In this document: in pieces, positions 1-8,414 of the stretch | Numbering within the stretch: the stretch's first letter is position 1 | Layout: every line of letters starts with the position of its first letter | Origin: JAGNLA01 sp964639885 | GTDB lineage: Bacteria; Caldisericota; Caldisericia; JAAYUI01 | NCBI GenBank assembly: GCA_964639885.1 | Contig: CAZXEH010000005.1 | Location: 42,076-106,075 of the forward strand | DNA length: 64,000 bases | Direction of reading: 5' to 3' | Made by a program: the position numbers and the translations under genes | The notes under the pieces: generated by a model | What the model was told of the DNA's origin: nothing | What the model saw: only the letters and a program-made list of their open reading frames with translations | The model's database searches: none

Positions 1-1
1 G

Positions 2-181
2 GGTGTAAAGTTCAAAGATGCCGATTTGATGGGATTTCCGCTCAAGATAACCGTGGGAAAGAAGATCACGGAAGGATTGGTCGAGATTAAGACCAGAAGA
101 ACGAAAGAGATGTCGCTTGTGCCAGTCGGCGACGTGGTCGGATTTGTCAGGAACTTCCTGGCTGCTGAGATGGCAAAATAA
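2..181 (+). CDS. proS: prolyl-tRNA synthetase, C-terminal end (partial)
   Basis: The open frame enters from the left edge and ends at TAA 179-181, so only the last 59 residues are seen. The segment reads GVKFKDADLMGFPLKITVGK followed by a short stretch with GLVEIKTRR. This matches the anticodon-binding domain end of class II prolyl-tRNA synthetases, which charge tRNA-Pro with proline in the cytoplasm. The pattern D-x-L-x-G-x-P-x-x-I-x-V-G-K, then G-x-V-E-x-K-x-R, is known from that family. Class and start cannot be judged because the 5' part lies outside the window. Confidence 0.75.
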   Translation, partial: GVKFKDADLMGFPLKITVGKKITEGLVEIKTRRTKEMSLVPVGDVVGFVRNFLAAEMAK

Positions 182-273
182 AAGGGCTTTCAAGGGAAAG
201 CTCAAAGAAAGAGGACAGGCACATGGATGCCTGCAACGCCCCATTGAAAATAAATGCAGGGCAGAGGAGAAAA

Positions 274-1476
274 ATGAAAACAACGGCAATCATGCCGGCC
301 TACAACGAAGAAGTGGGCATAGCGGAAGTCATCAAGGCGGTCAAGGCTGCAAAACTTGTTGACGAAATCATCGTCGTCTCGGACGGCTCAACAGACAAGA
401 CTGTTGAAATAGCCAAGACTTTTGACGGCGTAAATGTTATCGAGCAGAACCCGAACAAGGGCAAGGCTGCCGCGATGCACCTTGGTGTCTCAAACACAGA
501 CGCCGACGTGCTCCTTTTCATCGACTGCGACCTGATCAGCCTCACACCGGAAATGGTTGACGGACTGGTGAAGCCAATTCTTGACGATGTTGCTGATGTC
601 ACAATGGGCATCTTCCAGGGTGGAAAGTTCTCCACCGACTGGGCGCAGAAAACCTTCCCGTTCCTCACAGGCCAGAGAGGCATGAAGAAATCCGTCTGGG
701 ACGGCGCTGACATCGACGTCAAGAGCGGTTACGCAGTTGAAGTCCACCTTACCAAGTACATGGCCAAGGAAAATCTCAGGGTTGAAAACGTAATCCTTGC
801 CGGTTGCTCACAGTACCTCAAGGAACAGAAGACCAAGGGCAAGGTGCTTGAAGGCTTCGGCAGAAGGCTCAAGATGACCTGGGAAATCGCAAAAGCACTT
901 TTTATGCCGGACTTCGACGACATAGCCGAGATCTTCGCACCAAAGAGAAGGAGTGAAGATTCAGGCTCAGGCGAGGACAGGGAAAGAAGACCGCGCTACA
1001 ATCGCGACCGTGATGGTGGCGGAGACCGTTTCAGAAAGCCGAGAGGCAATTTCGACAGGAAACCGTGGGTTGCCGATGGCGAATTCAACAAGTCATGGCG
1101 CGACAAACGTGATGATGAAAGACGCGAAAGAAGACCCAGAAGGGATGACGCCGAAGGTTCAACTCCATCTGAAGGCGGAGAAGGCGGAGAAGAGAGAAGA
1201 CCAGCAAGACGCGAGGGTTTCTTCCCAAGGCGTGACGACTCGGGTGAAGGTTTCAGAAGAGGCCCAGGCAGACCAAGGAAGAACTTTGGCGACAGCGAAG
1301 GCGGAGACAGACCACCAAGAAGAGAAGGCGGATTCTTCAAGAGCCGTGATGGCGGAGACCGCAAGCCGTTCTTTGGCAACCGCGACGGTGGCGAGCGCAG
1401 GGGTCCAGGCAGACCGAGAAAATACGGCGACGACAGACCTTTTGGCGACAGACCACCAAGAAGACCAAGAGACTAA
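274..1476 (+). CDS. family 2 glycosyltransferase with arginine-rich, AT-hook-like C-terminal tail
   Basis: Start chosen at ATG 274 because AGAGGAG lies just upstream; an earlier in-frame ATG at 223 has no such site. Residues 1 to about 215 are a GT-A fold of family GT2: MPAYNEE near the N-terminus, VVSDGSTD for nucleotide-sugar binding, and the metal-binding D-x-D in LLFIDCDLI. Such enzymes move a sugar from a nucleotide-sugar to a lipid or osmolyte acceptor; the acceptor here is unknown. From about residue 220 (base 940) the protein becomes a disordered R/G/D-rich tail with two copies of RRGPGRPRK, an AT-hook-like core, and many RRP and GGDR motifs. That tail is not part of GT2 enzymes and resembles nucleic-acid-binding tails of RNA helicases. 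The glycosyltransferase call is firm; the tail's role is unknown. Confidence 0.85.
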   Translation: MKTTAIMPAYNEEVGIAEVIKAVKAAKLVDEIIVVSDGSTDKTVEIAKTFDGVNVIEQNPNKGKAAAMHLGVSNTDADVLLFIDCDLISLTPEMVDGLVKPILDDVADVTMGIFQGGKFSTDWAQKTFPFLTGQRGMKKSVWDGADIDVKSGYAVEVHLTKYMAKENLRVENVILAGCSQYLKEQKTKGKVLEGFGRRLKMTWEIAKALFMPDFDDIAEIFAPKRRSEDSGSGEDRERRPRYNRDRDGGGDRFRKPRGNFDRKPWVADGEFNKSWRDKRDDERRERRPRRDDAEGSTPSEGGEGGEERRPARREGFFPRRDDSGEGFRRGPGRPRKNFGDSEGGDRPPRREGGFFKSRDGGDRKPFFGNRDGGERRGPGRPRKYGDDRPFGDRPPRRPRD

Positions 1477-1495
1477 CAAAACTTTAAACACTTAC

Positions 1496-1521
1496 AGCCG
1501 GTTGGTTTAACCTGACCGGCT
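1496..1521 (+). terminator. inverted repeat after glycosyltransferase gene
   Basis: AGCCGGT (1496-1502) pairs with ACCGGCT (1515-1521), and the loop holds a further GGTT/AACC match. The run GTTTTT starts a few bases later. It could be a weak terminator between the glycosyltransferase gene and lpdA. Confidence 0.4.
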
Positions 1522-1562
1522 AGAATGTTTTTCCGGTAAAAGAAAGTCAAGGAGACAAGGCA

Positions 1563-2930
1563 ATGAGGATTGGAATTATTGGAGCAGGATCAGGCGGATA
1601 TGTTGCAGCTTTGAGGGCGGCACAGCTTGGAGCATCGGTCACACTTTTCGAGGAAAAGTGGATCGGCGGAACCTGTCTTAATGTGGGTTGCATCCCGACC
1701 AAAGCCCTCATTGCCGGACTCCACAACGCAAGGATCGCAAAAGAATCGAGCGTTCTCGGCGTTGAGATAGACAACATCAGGGTTAATCTCGCAACTCTCC
1801 AGAAGCACAAATCAACCGTCGTTTCCCAGAATGTCAAGGGAATCGAGTATCTGCTTAACAAACGCGGTGTGAAGGTTGTCGCCGAACGAGGAAAGCTCAT
1901 GCCGGGCAAAAAGATCGCCACGGCCACAGAAGAGTTCGAATTTGACAAGATCATCATAGCAACTGGCTCAAAGGTGGCCTGCATCCCGGGCATCAAAATC
2001 GACGGCGAATACATCATGTCATCAGACGAAATCCTGAATGTCACAAACCCTCCAAAAACCATGCTCATCGTTGGCGGCGGCGTAATCGGTCTCGAATTCG
2101 CTGGCATAATGAGCGAACTTGGCACCAAGGTGACCGTTGTTGAGCTTCTGGACAGGCTTCTTCCGCAGGACGACACCGAATGCTCAAGAGCAGCCCAGAA
2201 ATTCGTCTCAAAGCACGACATAGAAACCATGACCCAGACAAAGCTCACCTCTCTTTTCCGCGACGGAACCGATGTCGAGGCAACGTTTGAACACGGTGCA
2301 GACAAGGAAATCAGAAGGTTTGCAAAAGCCCTCATGGCTGTCGGACGCTCGCCAAACCTTGACGAAAACGCGCTTGCAATGAGCGGGGTCAATTTCGACC
2401 GCAGAGGCATCAAAGTCGACCAGTTCATGCAAACAAACGTCGAAGGCATCTATGCAATCGGCGACTGCACCGGTGGCTACATGCTGGCCCACGTTGCATA
2501 CGCCCACGCAAAAGTCGCTGTCTGCCACGCTCTCGGCGTTGAAGACTGCCTTCCGATGAACTACGACGCAATTCCAAGGGTCACTTTCATCGATCCAGAA
2601 ATTGCAGCCGTCGGCCCCACCGACATCCAGCTTGAAGAAAAGGGAATAAACGTGACCTGGTCAAAGTTCTCCTACATGGCTTCCGGTCGTGCCAAAGCCC
2701 AGGGGATAAAAGACGGATACTTCAAGATCGGCGTTGATGACGAAGGAATCATCCATTCAGCCATCATCATCGGTGAAGGCGCCGGAGAAATGATCGCTTT
2801 CTTCTCCCAGGCGATCACGTTCCAGACTTCGGTTTACGACCTTGAGGAAGTCATCATCGCCCACCCGACCATGTCAGAGATGTGCATCGAGGTCGTCGAA
2901 ACCGCTGCCGGCCATCCGTTGCACAGCTAG
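1563..2930 (+). CDS. lpdA: dihydrolipoamide dehydrogenase
   Basis: This is a 455-residue flavoprotein disulfide reductase. It shows the FAD-binding GAGSGGYVAA at the N-terminus, the redox-active disulfide GGTCLNVGCIPTK at about residues 36-48, the NAD-binding VGGGVIGLEFA at about 168, the second FAD motif YAIGDCTGG, and the C-terminal HPTMSE with the catalytic His-Glu pair. It reoxidises dihydrolipoyl groups of 2-oxoacid dehydrogenase or glycine cleavage complexes using NAD+. AAGGAGA lies about 8 nt before the ATG. No lipoyl-carrying partner lies nearby, so the complex it serves cannot be told. Length is normal for the family (about 450-480). Confidence 0.95.
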   Translation: MRIGIIGAGSGGYVAALRAAQLGASVTLFEEKWIGGTCLNVGCIPTKALIAGLHNARIAKESSVLGVEIDNIRVNLATLQKHKSTVVSQNVKGIEYLLNKRGVKVVAERGKLMPGKKIATATEEFEFDKIIIATGSKVACIPGIKIDGEYIMSSDEILNVTNPPKTMLIVGGGVIGLEFAGIMSELGTKVTVVELLDRLLPQDDTECSRAAQKFVSKHDIETMTQTKLTSLFRDGTDVEATFEHGADKEIRRFAKALMAVGRSPNLDENALAMSGVNFDRRGIKVDQFMQTNVEGIYAIGDCTGGYMLAHVAYAHAKVAVCHALGVEDCLPMNYDAIPRVTFIDPEIAAVGPTDIQLEEKGINVTWSKFSYMASGRAKAQGIKDGYFKIGVDDEGIIHSAIIIGEGAGEMIAFFSQAITFQTSVYDLEEVIIAHPTMSEMCIEVVETAAGHPLHS

Positions 2931-2948
2931 CCTCGGTTTCTTGTCCGC

Positions 2949-2977
2949 TTGACATTTGCAACGTTTGGGGATAACAT
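2949..2977 (+). promoter_or_regulatory. sigma70-type promoter for the short ORF at 2996
   Basis: TTGACA (2949-2954), a 17-nt spacer and TAACAT (2972-2977) precede an ATG with GGAGG at 2996. Unlike most promoters here, this one gives a transcript with a normal leader and Shine-Dalgarno site. Confidence 0.55.
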
Positions 2978-2995
2978 CCGACTGTGGAGGTTTCC

Positions 2996-3130
2996 ATGGA
3001 CAAGGACAAACCAGCTGCCTCAAAAGAAGAGAAGGAAATAGCCGTCGAGTTCAAGACCGACAAGGCCATCGCCGAAAAAATCTTTTACAACAACTATGAG
3101 ATTTTCATGATGACACGTGGGCATTGGTAG
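2996..3130 (+). pseudogene. short ORF, probable 5' remnant of a gene cut by the AT-rich island
   Basis: The frame starts at ATG 2996 behind GTGGAGG and ends at TAG 3128-3130, giving 44 residues. It is highly charged (MDKDKPAASKEEKEIAVEFK at the start) and ends in NNYEIFMMTRGHW. It has its own promoter, and its base composition is host-like, whereas strongly AT-rich DNA begins right after it. I read it as the first part of a longer host gene whose remainder was replaced when the island arrived. I do not recognise the family. It could also be a real small protein. Confidence 0.45.
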
Positions 3131-3180
3131 AATTATTTATGTATTCTGTTGTTAATGGCTCTCCAAGTTAGTTTATGAGA

Positions 3181-4824
3181 TCAAAGATCGTTAAGTAACT
3201 CTTCAATATCTTTTCTATGTTGTTGCGTAATTTTTTTATTATTTTTTGCGTTTGCGATTCCTTCAACAATAGCTTTGTGATTTAGTTGAAATTTATTACA
3301 GTACATGCTTAATTTCTTTGAGATAAATTCTTCTTCAGTGTAATATTCATTATTAATTAAAGCATACAAATACCTTAATTCATTAATTGGAAATCGCTCA
3401 CCGTAGTCAATATATCCATTATGAGTATCATCAAATATTATTGGTTTAATATCAGCAAAGAAACATAATATAACTACTGGTTTGTAAAACGGCAATTGTA
3501 ATATATTGTGAATATAATTATAATTGATGTTATATTTATATATATAAGTTCGAGATAAACTAAAATTGATTTTAGTATATTCATCTAGATGTAATAAATC
3601 AATATATTCACGCCTATAAAACAAAACTTCTAAGAAGCGCAATTCATCGTAAATATAGATATATTTGAAATTTGTTATAATATCATTTATTATGGGATCA
3701 GTAACTTTATCGACGGACACATTCATTAATGATCCCTCTAGAAATCGAAATAATGAAGATTCAAACCCCAAATTATTAACAATCAATAATACAGTTGTCT
3801 CTCTAACAATGTTTCTAGCCCACTGCAATATTCTGGACGTTAAAATATTCCCATATTTATCATTTAGCAAGTAATTTGATTGAATGTGGACGTTGTATCC
3901 AATCTTTCTTATAACTTGTCTACATAAATCAGAATTAAACCTTAATTGATTTGATTCGAGTGAAAATTTTGATGAGATAATAATTGATTCTGATTTATTC
4001 AATATTACATCAAGCAAATCCGTATTAGTGACATCGTTGATGTTAATATAATCAATAATTTCATCTATCAATGTGCCTAAAACCTTATAGTATGTGATTA
4101 GACTACCATCATCTTTATTAATCTTAATATCTTTATCAATTCTTTGTAATAAATTAATACAATAAGTAACTATCTTATTATATTCTATCATATTAAAATA
4201 TTTTTGAATATTTATTTTAATGCCAGATGTAATAAATATTAATGCTAATTCCATTATATCAATATAGTTCTTATTTACATCTATAGTATTCACTTCAAAT
4301 ATTAGTATTGGTGATACATAGATTCTAAGTCGGTATATTATAAAAAAAGTTATTGTCCCAAGTGCAAATAAAGAGAAAAGAACTGCCACTGTGCATATAA
4401 GATTAATAATTACTCGTAAGAAATAATAACCGTTTGGCATGAATACAATAAATAACAAGCCGGTTATAGCCAGAAAAATCGAAATTACGCCCAGAAGTAT
4501 AAATCTATTAATTAGTTCGTCGCTATACATCATTCTTTTAAGCGGTTCATTTACTCCTAATAATTCTGAAACTTTTAAATTAGGAACAACTGTATACAAC
4601 AACGCCAAACCTATCCCCAACAAAGCCCCCATCGTTTGTGCTATCGTCGAGAAAAGATAAAGCGCAGGCGTGTAAAGATCATTGAATTTGTCCTGGTAGA
4701 ATCTTGCAACGACGCTGATGACCACAAAAATGGCTATGACGAAAAAGATTACGAAAGGCCACTTGATTTTGTTGTTCAGTCTGTCGCTGTTCTCTTTTGC
4801 CTTTGGATTGGTCTTGTCTCCCAT
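3181..4824 (-). CDS. AT-rich multi-pass membrane protein of unknown function
   Basis: A 547-residue protein. The first ~170 residues hold about four membrane segments: WPFVIFFVIAIFVVISVVA near residue 25, another around 55-75, then about 110-130 and 140-165. The remaining ~375 residues look soluble and helical, rich in I, N, Y and K. The gene is far more AT-rich than its neighbours, but its first ~200 bases (about 4620-4824) have host-like composition. A promoter (TTGACA-16-TAGAAT) ends 6 nt before the ATG, so the mRNA is probably leaderless. I recognise no family. Foreign base composition and a membrane-plus-large-cytosolic layout would suit a defence or toxin role, but that is only a guess. 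Confidence 0.7.
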   Translation of the reverse strand: MGDKTNPKAKENSDRLNNKIKWPFVIFFVIAIFVVISVVARFYQDKFNDLYTPALYLFSTIAQTMGALLGIGLALLYTVVPNLKVSELLGVNEPLKRMMYSDELINRFILLGVISIFLAITGLLFIVFMPNGYYFLRVIINLICTVAVLFSLFALGTITFFIIYRLRIYVSPILIFEVNTIDVNKNYIDIMELALIFITSGIKINIQKYFNMIEYNKIVTYCINLLQRIDKDIKINKDDGSLITYYKVLGTLIDEIIDYININDVTNTDLLDVILNKSESIIISSKFSLESNQLRFNSDLCRQVIRKIGYNVHIQSNYLLNDKYGNILTSRILQWARNIVRETTVLLIVNNLGFESSLFRFLEGSLMNVSVDKVTDPIINDIITNFKYIYIYDELRFLEVLFYRREYIDLLHLDEYTKINFSLSRTYIYKYNINYNYIHNILQLPFYKPVVILCFFADIKPIIFDDTHNGYIDYGERFPINELRYLYALINNEYYTEEEFISKKLSMYCNKFQLNHKAIVEGIANAKNNKKITQQHRKDIEELLNDL

Positions 4825-4830
4825 GCACCC

Positions 4831-4858
4831 ATTCTACAAACACTCTTCTTCTTGTCAA
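4831..4858 (-). promoter_or_regulatory. leaderless-type promoter for the AT-rich membrane protein
   Basis: On the minus strand TTGACA (4858-4853), 16 nt, TAGAAT (4836-4831), then 6 nt to the ATG at 4824. Transcription should start at or next to the start codon, and no Shine-Dalgarno is present. Confidence 0.6.
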
Positions 4859-5038
4859 ATCCGACAGTTTCACCATAACTATTTATAAGTATTCGTAGCA
4901 TCTTTAAATATTATTCTTATACTTATTGCTTTCTATTTTGAATTTATAGTCATTCTTACTTTCTTATTATCATTATAAATTATCATAATATGCTTTTTAG
5001 TATTTAATGGAAACTTTAATTTACTTTTAGTGATACTG
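4859..5038. other. AT-rich intergenic stretch
   Basis: About 180 bases of very AT-rich DNA with no credible ORF, between the promoters of the two divergent genes. It contains only simple A/T-rich runs. Confidence 0.6.
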
Positions 5039-5066
5039 TTGACAAAAAGCCAGACTTGCCCATTAT
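5039..5066 (+). promoter_or_regulatory. promoter for the propeller/stalk protein gene
   Basis: TTGACA (5039-5044), 16 nt, CATTAT (5061-5066), then 10 nt to ATG 5077. There is no Shine-Dalgarno, so a leaderless or very short leader mRNA is expected. Confidence 0.5.
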
Positions 5067-5076
5067 TTAGATTGGA

Positions 5077-7380
5077 ATGAACCGCATTTTACAGCTTGCA
5101 ACCGTTGTGGCAATCCTGGCTTCAGGGGCATGGGTGGACAGGGGAAATCCTGGCCGTTCCGGCACCTTCCCGGACAATGTCAGCCCGAAGTTCTACGACA
5201 CGCCGCGATTTGCAAGAAAACTTCTCCCAATCGAAGGAAACGACCAGGTGACCGTCGACGTGAGCCCGGCTGTGGCAAACGGCACCATGGTGATCGTGAG
5301 CAAGGAAGGCAGGATTTATGCGCTTTCCACAGCCGACCTCTCGATGAAGTGGTCGAACGACCTCAAGGTTGTCGGCACCAGCGCCAGCTTTGTGGCCAGC
5401 CCGGCAATTGATGAAGGAAAAATCTACGTTCCCTACTACTGGATCAGCCCCGAACCCTCGTCGACAAGCAAACCAATCGCCGGAATCTGCTGCTACAACC
5501 TCGAAGACGGCAAGCTGGACTGGCGCACCGGCGACAGCAAATCCCTGATCGAATCAACCCCTTTGATCGACGGCAACAAGATTGTTTACGGCTCAAGCGA
5601 CCGTCACGTTTATGCAATCGACAAGACCAGCAAAGGCGCACCTTTTGAGGGATGGAACCCAATCGAGCTGACAGGCCAGGTCAAGGCTGGAGTTGCAAAG
5701 CTCGATGACGGCAGATACGTCGTCGCCTGCCAGGGTCAACCGCACACCGACTCGGAATACACCAAAAACCTCTACTGTCTCAACCCAAACGACGGCAGCA
5801 TCAGCTGGGGCCCGCTCCAAACCAAGGGTTCAATCGATTACACACCTGCAACTTCGGGCGACTACATTTTTGTCACTTCCTATGGCTACATAATCGGCAG
5901 CAACACTGACGCAACCGGCACCCTTTACTGCTTTGACCGCGACCGCAACCCAAACGAGATGTGGAATTTCCCGTTCAAGGGCAGAATGACCGGTAGTCCG
6001 GTGACAAACGGAAAATACGTGGTTGCTGCAGACACCGCCCAGGAGATGAGGGTTTTTGCCCTCGATGGAGATAATTTTTCACTCCAGGCAGAATACGTAA
6101 CAGATAACATCGTCATGAACTCGCCAGTCATCATTGACCACTACGTCTACGTTGGAACCAGATCAGGCAATCTGTCGATCTACGATCTCGACGCAAAAAA
6201 AGTGGTTGGCCACGACAACGAAACCGGAATCGTCCAAAACCTGAACGTCGGTGGAAATGAAGCATATCTGATGGGTTCGCCAATTGTCTGGAATGATGCT
6301 CTTTTTGCTGTCAACAACATCGGCCATGTTTTCAAATTCGAGATGAAACCAAATATATCGGTGACCTTTGAAAAAACTGAACAGACAGTGAAAAAGGGCG
6401 AGCAGTTCAGGTTCAGGGCGGTTGTCAAGAATGAACGTGAGCAGAAACTTCCAAAATCAGTAAAAATAACACTTCGCACCGATGCTGACTGGCTCTCAGC
6501 CGACACAGACACAACCGTTTCGATCATCGACGCCGGGCAACAGGCCATCATTGAATTTTCTGGCACCGCAGAAAAGGCAACCTACGATCATCTCATAGCA
6601 AAAGTCATCATCTCCAGTGACAACCCGGAAATAACCTTTGAACCGGTAAACCTCATCCTGTTTGTAACCGAGAAAAATCTTCAGATAACCTACATCGGTG
6701 GCTCATCAACAATCTGGGATGACGAGCTTGTCAGGACGATGAACATCACAAACACCGGCAACACACAGATTTTGTTTGATGTCATAACGGATATCGGCGT
6801 TACAATGATCTCCCCGAGCAGATCCATCTTGCTCAACCCTGACGCCTCCATTGAACTAAAATTTGAAATTGATCCAAAAGCGTGTGGCTTTGACAAGCCT
6901 GTCGAGCTCAAGTTCAGCTTCAGGAGCGACGGTGAGGACCTGGCCAATTACATCCTCAAATGCACCCTCAAACGCTCAATGAAGATAATAAAGCTGGCAA
7001 TCGGCAAGCCAAAGGCAACCGTTGACGACACTGAAATCAATGTTGACCCGCCACCGTTCATAAGCAAAAACATCACTATGGTTCCACTCAGATTTGTGTC
7101 GGAAGGTCTTGGGCTAAAGATTGAATGGGTGGCGGACATCAAAACCATCATCGTTGATCTCGGCAACGAGAACTACCTGAGGCTGCTTATCAACTCGCTG
7201 AAAGCCTACATTGACATGCCTGATGGCTCGATCAGGGAAGTTCCGCTTGCTTCAGCACCACAGATCGTGAAAGGGAGAACGTTCGTCCCGCTTCGCATCA
7301 TCTCCGAAATGTTCAACTGTGATGTGGCCTGGGATGCCAAGACAAAGGGGATAACGATCACAAAGAAGTTGAAACCTTAA
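5077..7380 (+). CDS. secreted PQQ-like beta-propeller protein with two C-terminal stalk domains
   Basis: 767 residues. The N-terminus (MNRILQLATVVAILASGAWV) is a Sec signal peptide. Residues ~55-420 form a PQQ-like beta-propeller, with blades showing patterns such as VYAIDKTSKG, LYCLNPNDGSISWG and LSIYDLDAKKVVG. Residues ~425-630 look like Ig-type beta-sandwiches. The last ~130 residues hold two 'copper amine oxidase N-like' stalk repeats, with MVPLRFVSEGLG and FVPLRIISEMFN. Such proteins are extracellular, and the stalk is thought to hold or space the propeller at the cell surface. No catalytic residues are evident, so a binding or scaffold role is likely. It ends 4 nt from the convergent selD gene. 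Confidence 0.85.
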   Translation: MNRILQLATVVAILASGAWVDRGNPGRSGTFPDNVSPKFYDTPRFARKLLPIEGNDQVTVDVSPAVANGTMVIVSKEGRIYALSTADLSMKWSNDLKVVGTSASFVASPAIDEGKIYVPYYWISPEPSSTSKPIAGICCYNLEDGKLDWRTGDSKSLIESTPLIDGNKIVYGSSDRHVYAIDKTSKGAPFEGWNPIELTGQVKAGVAKLDDGRYVVACQGQPHTDSEYTKNLYCLNPNDGSISWGPLQTKGSIDYTPATSGDYIFVTSYGYIIGSNTDATGTLYCFDRDRNPNEMWNFPFKGRMTGSPVTNGKYVVAADTAQEMRVFALDGDNFSLQAEYVTDNIVMNSPVIIDHYVYVGTRSGNLSIYDLDAKKVVGHDNETGIVQNLNVGGNEAYLMGSPIVWNDALFAVNNIGHVFKFEMKPNISVTFEKTEQTVKKGEQFRFRAVVKNEREQKLPKSVKITLRTDADWLSADTDTTVSIIDAGQQAIIEFSGTAEKATYDHLIAKVIISSDNPEITFEPVNLILFVTEKNLQITYIGGSSTIWDDELVRTMNITNTGNTQILFDVITDIGVTMISPSRSILLNPDASIELKFEIDPKACGFDKPVELKFSFRSDGEDLANYILKCTLKRSMKIIKLAIGKPKATVDDTEINVDPPPFISKNITMVPLRFVSEGLGLKIEWVADIKTIIVDLGNENYLRLLINSLKAYIDMPDGSIREVPLASAPQIVKGRTFVPLRIISEMFNCDVAWDAKTKGITITKKLKP

Positions 7381-7383
7381 AAC

Positions 7384-8409
7384 TCAGGCTTCTACAACAA
7401 TCTTTGTTTCACCTTCCAGTGTCTGACCAATCCACTCGGCATTGACGCCTGCTTTTTTGAGCTTGAACACGCACTCCTCTGCTTTGTCCATATTTATGAA
7501 AGCGAGCAGCCCACCGGAAGTTTGTGCGTCTCCAAGCAGATTTGTCCACTCGGCAGAAACATTTTCCCCAATCTGAAGACGATGCTCGACCGATGAGATG
7601 TTTTCCATCAGAAGTGGGCAGGTATAGTTTTTTGCTGCCTCAAAGGCGTCTTTGAACAGTGGAATTTTTGAAACATTGATTTTTGCGCCAATTTTTGATT
7701 CCTCAAGCAGCTCGTAAAGCGAAACGGCAAAGCCAAAGCCTGTGACATCGGTTGCACACCGGCAGTCGTACTGGGCAAGGATTCGTGAAGCTCTGCAGTT
7801 TATTTGAGTCATCGACTGAATACACTGGTTGAAATCGTATTTCTCGCGGGCTGCGTAGAGGATGCCGGTTCCAAGGGGCTTTGTCAGAATAATAGCCTGT
7901 CCTGGTCTGCCTGCGTTTGACATCCTGATGTCACCGGGTTTTGCAGTCCCAAAAACTGAAAGGCCAAACTTTACTTCCTGATCCTTTGCCGTGTGACCGC
8001 CGACGATGAGCACGTTGTGTTCGATGGCAGCCAGAGCACATCCGCGAAGGATTTCGGCAAGTTTTGGCGTTTCAATTTCTCTGGGGAAAAGGGCAATGTT
8101 GAGCGCAAGCAAAGGCTGGCCACCCATTGCACAGATGTCTGAAACCGAGTTTGCAAAAACGATTCTGCCAAATGTTTCAGGATCATCGACTATGGGGGCA
8201 AATACATCAACCGTGAAAATCCCCAGCAGGTCGTCAGTGAGTTTGTAGACAGCAGCATCGGATTTTGAAAGGTCGCCGGTCAGCAGCCGTTCATCAGTCA
8301 TTTTTGGCAGGTTGGACAAAAGGTCGGCGAGGTCACCCGGACCCCATTTGCTTGCTCAGCCGGCACATCCAGCCCATTTTGTGAGTTTGAAGACTTCGTC
8401 TCTCTCCAT
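7384..8409 (-). CDS. selD: selenophosphate synthase, itself a selenoprotein (in-frame UGA)
   Basis: The true gene starts at ATG 8409 and reads through an in-frame TGA at 8358-8356. The start is MERDEVFKLTKWAGCAG, then the UGA codon (residue 18), then ASKWGPGDL. In SelD the catalytic Cys and Lys lie in exactly this position (C17/K20 of E. coli; here U18/K21). The rest is a full AIRS-fold SelD with TVDVFAPIVDDPETFGRIVFANSVSD split over the metal/ATP site, GGHTAKD, and TGFGFA. The enzyme makes selenophosphate from selenide and ATP for selenocysteine synthesis. A gene caller would split it and start at 8319. It is the last gene of a three-gene operon, 5 nt after the PEGA-propeller gene. The total is 341 residues, normal for SelD. 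Confidence 0.93.
8329..8345 (-). promoter_or_regulatory. candidate bacterial SECIS stem-loop
   Basis: Starting 10 nt after the UGA codon the mRNA reads GGGGUC (8345-8340), loop CGGGU, GACCUC (8334-8329), a 6-bp stem with one G-U pair. Known bacterial SECIS hairpins put a G-rich apical loop about 16-37 nt after UGA; here the loop begins 17 nt after it. It would bind SelB and direct selenocysteine insertion. Confidence 0.6.
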
Positions 8410-8414
8410 CTTAT

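Noticed and set aside
300..722. Long open frame on the minus strand inside the glycosyltransferase gene
   Set aside because: It mirrors the coding frame of a firmly identified gene, has no ribosome site and a serine-rich, unnatural composition. The same holds for other antisense frames in lpdA, pstB and the Na+-pump genes.
953..1510. 185-residue plus-strand frame overlapping the arginine-rich tail
   Set aside because: It could hint at a frameshift in the tail, but the tail frame keeps regular GPGRPRK and RRP motifs through to its stop, so no frameshift is needed.
1547..2449. 300-residue minus-strand frame opposite lpdA
   Set aside because: lpdA is unmistakable with all motifs; the antisense frame is a by-product of its codon use.
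8319..8319. GTG/ATG-type start at 8319 for selD
   Set aside because: It would remove the catalytic segment; the conserved GCAG-U-ASK region upstream proves the longer frame.
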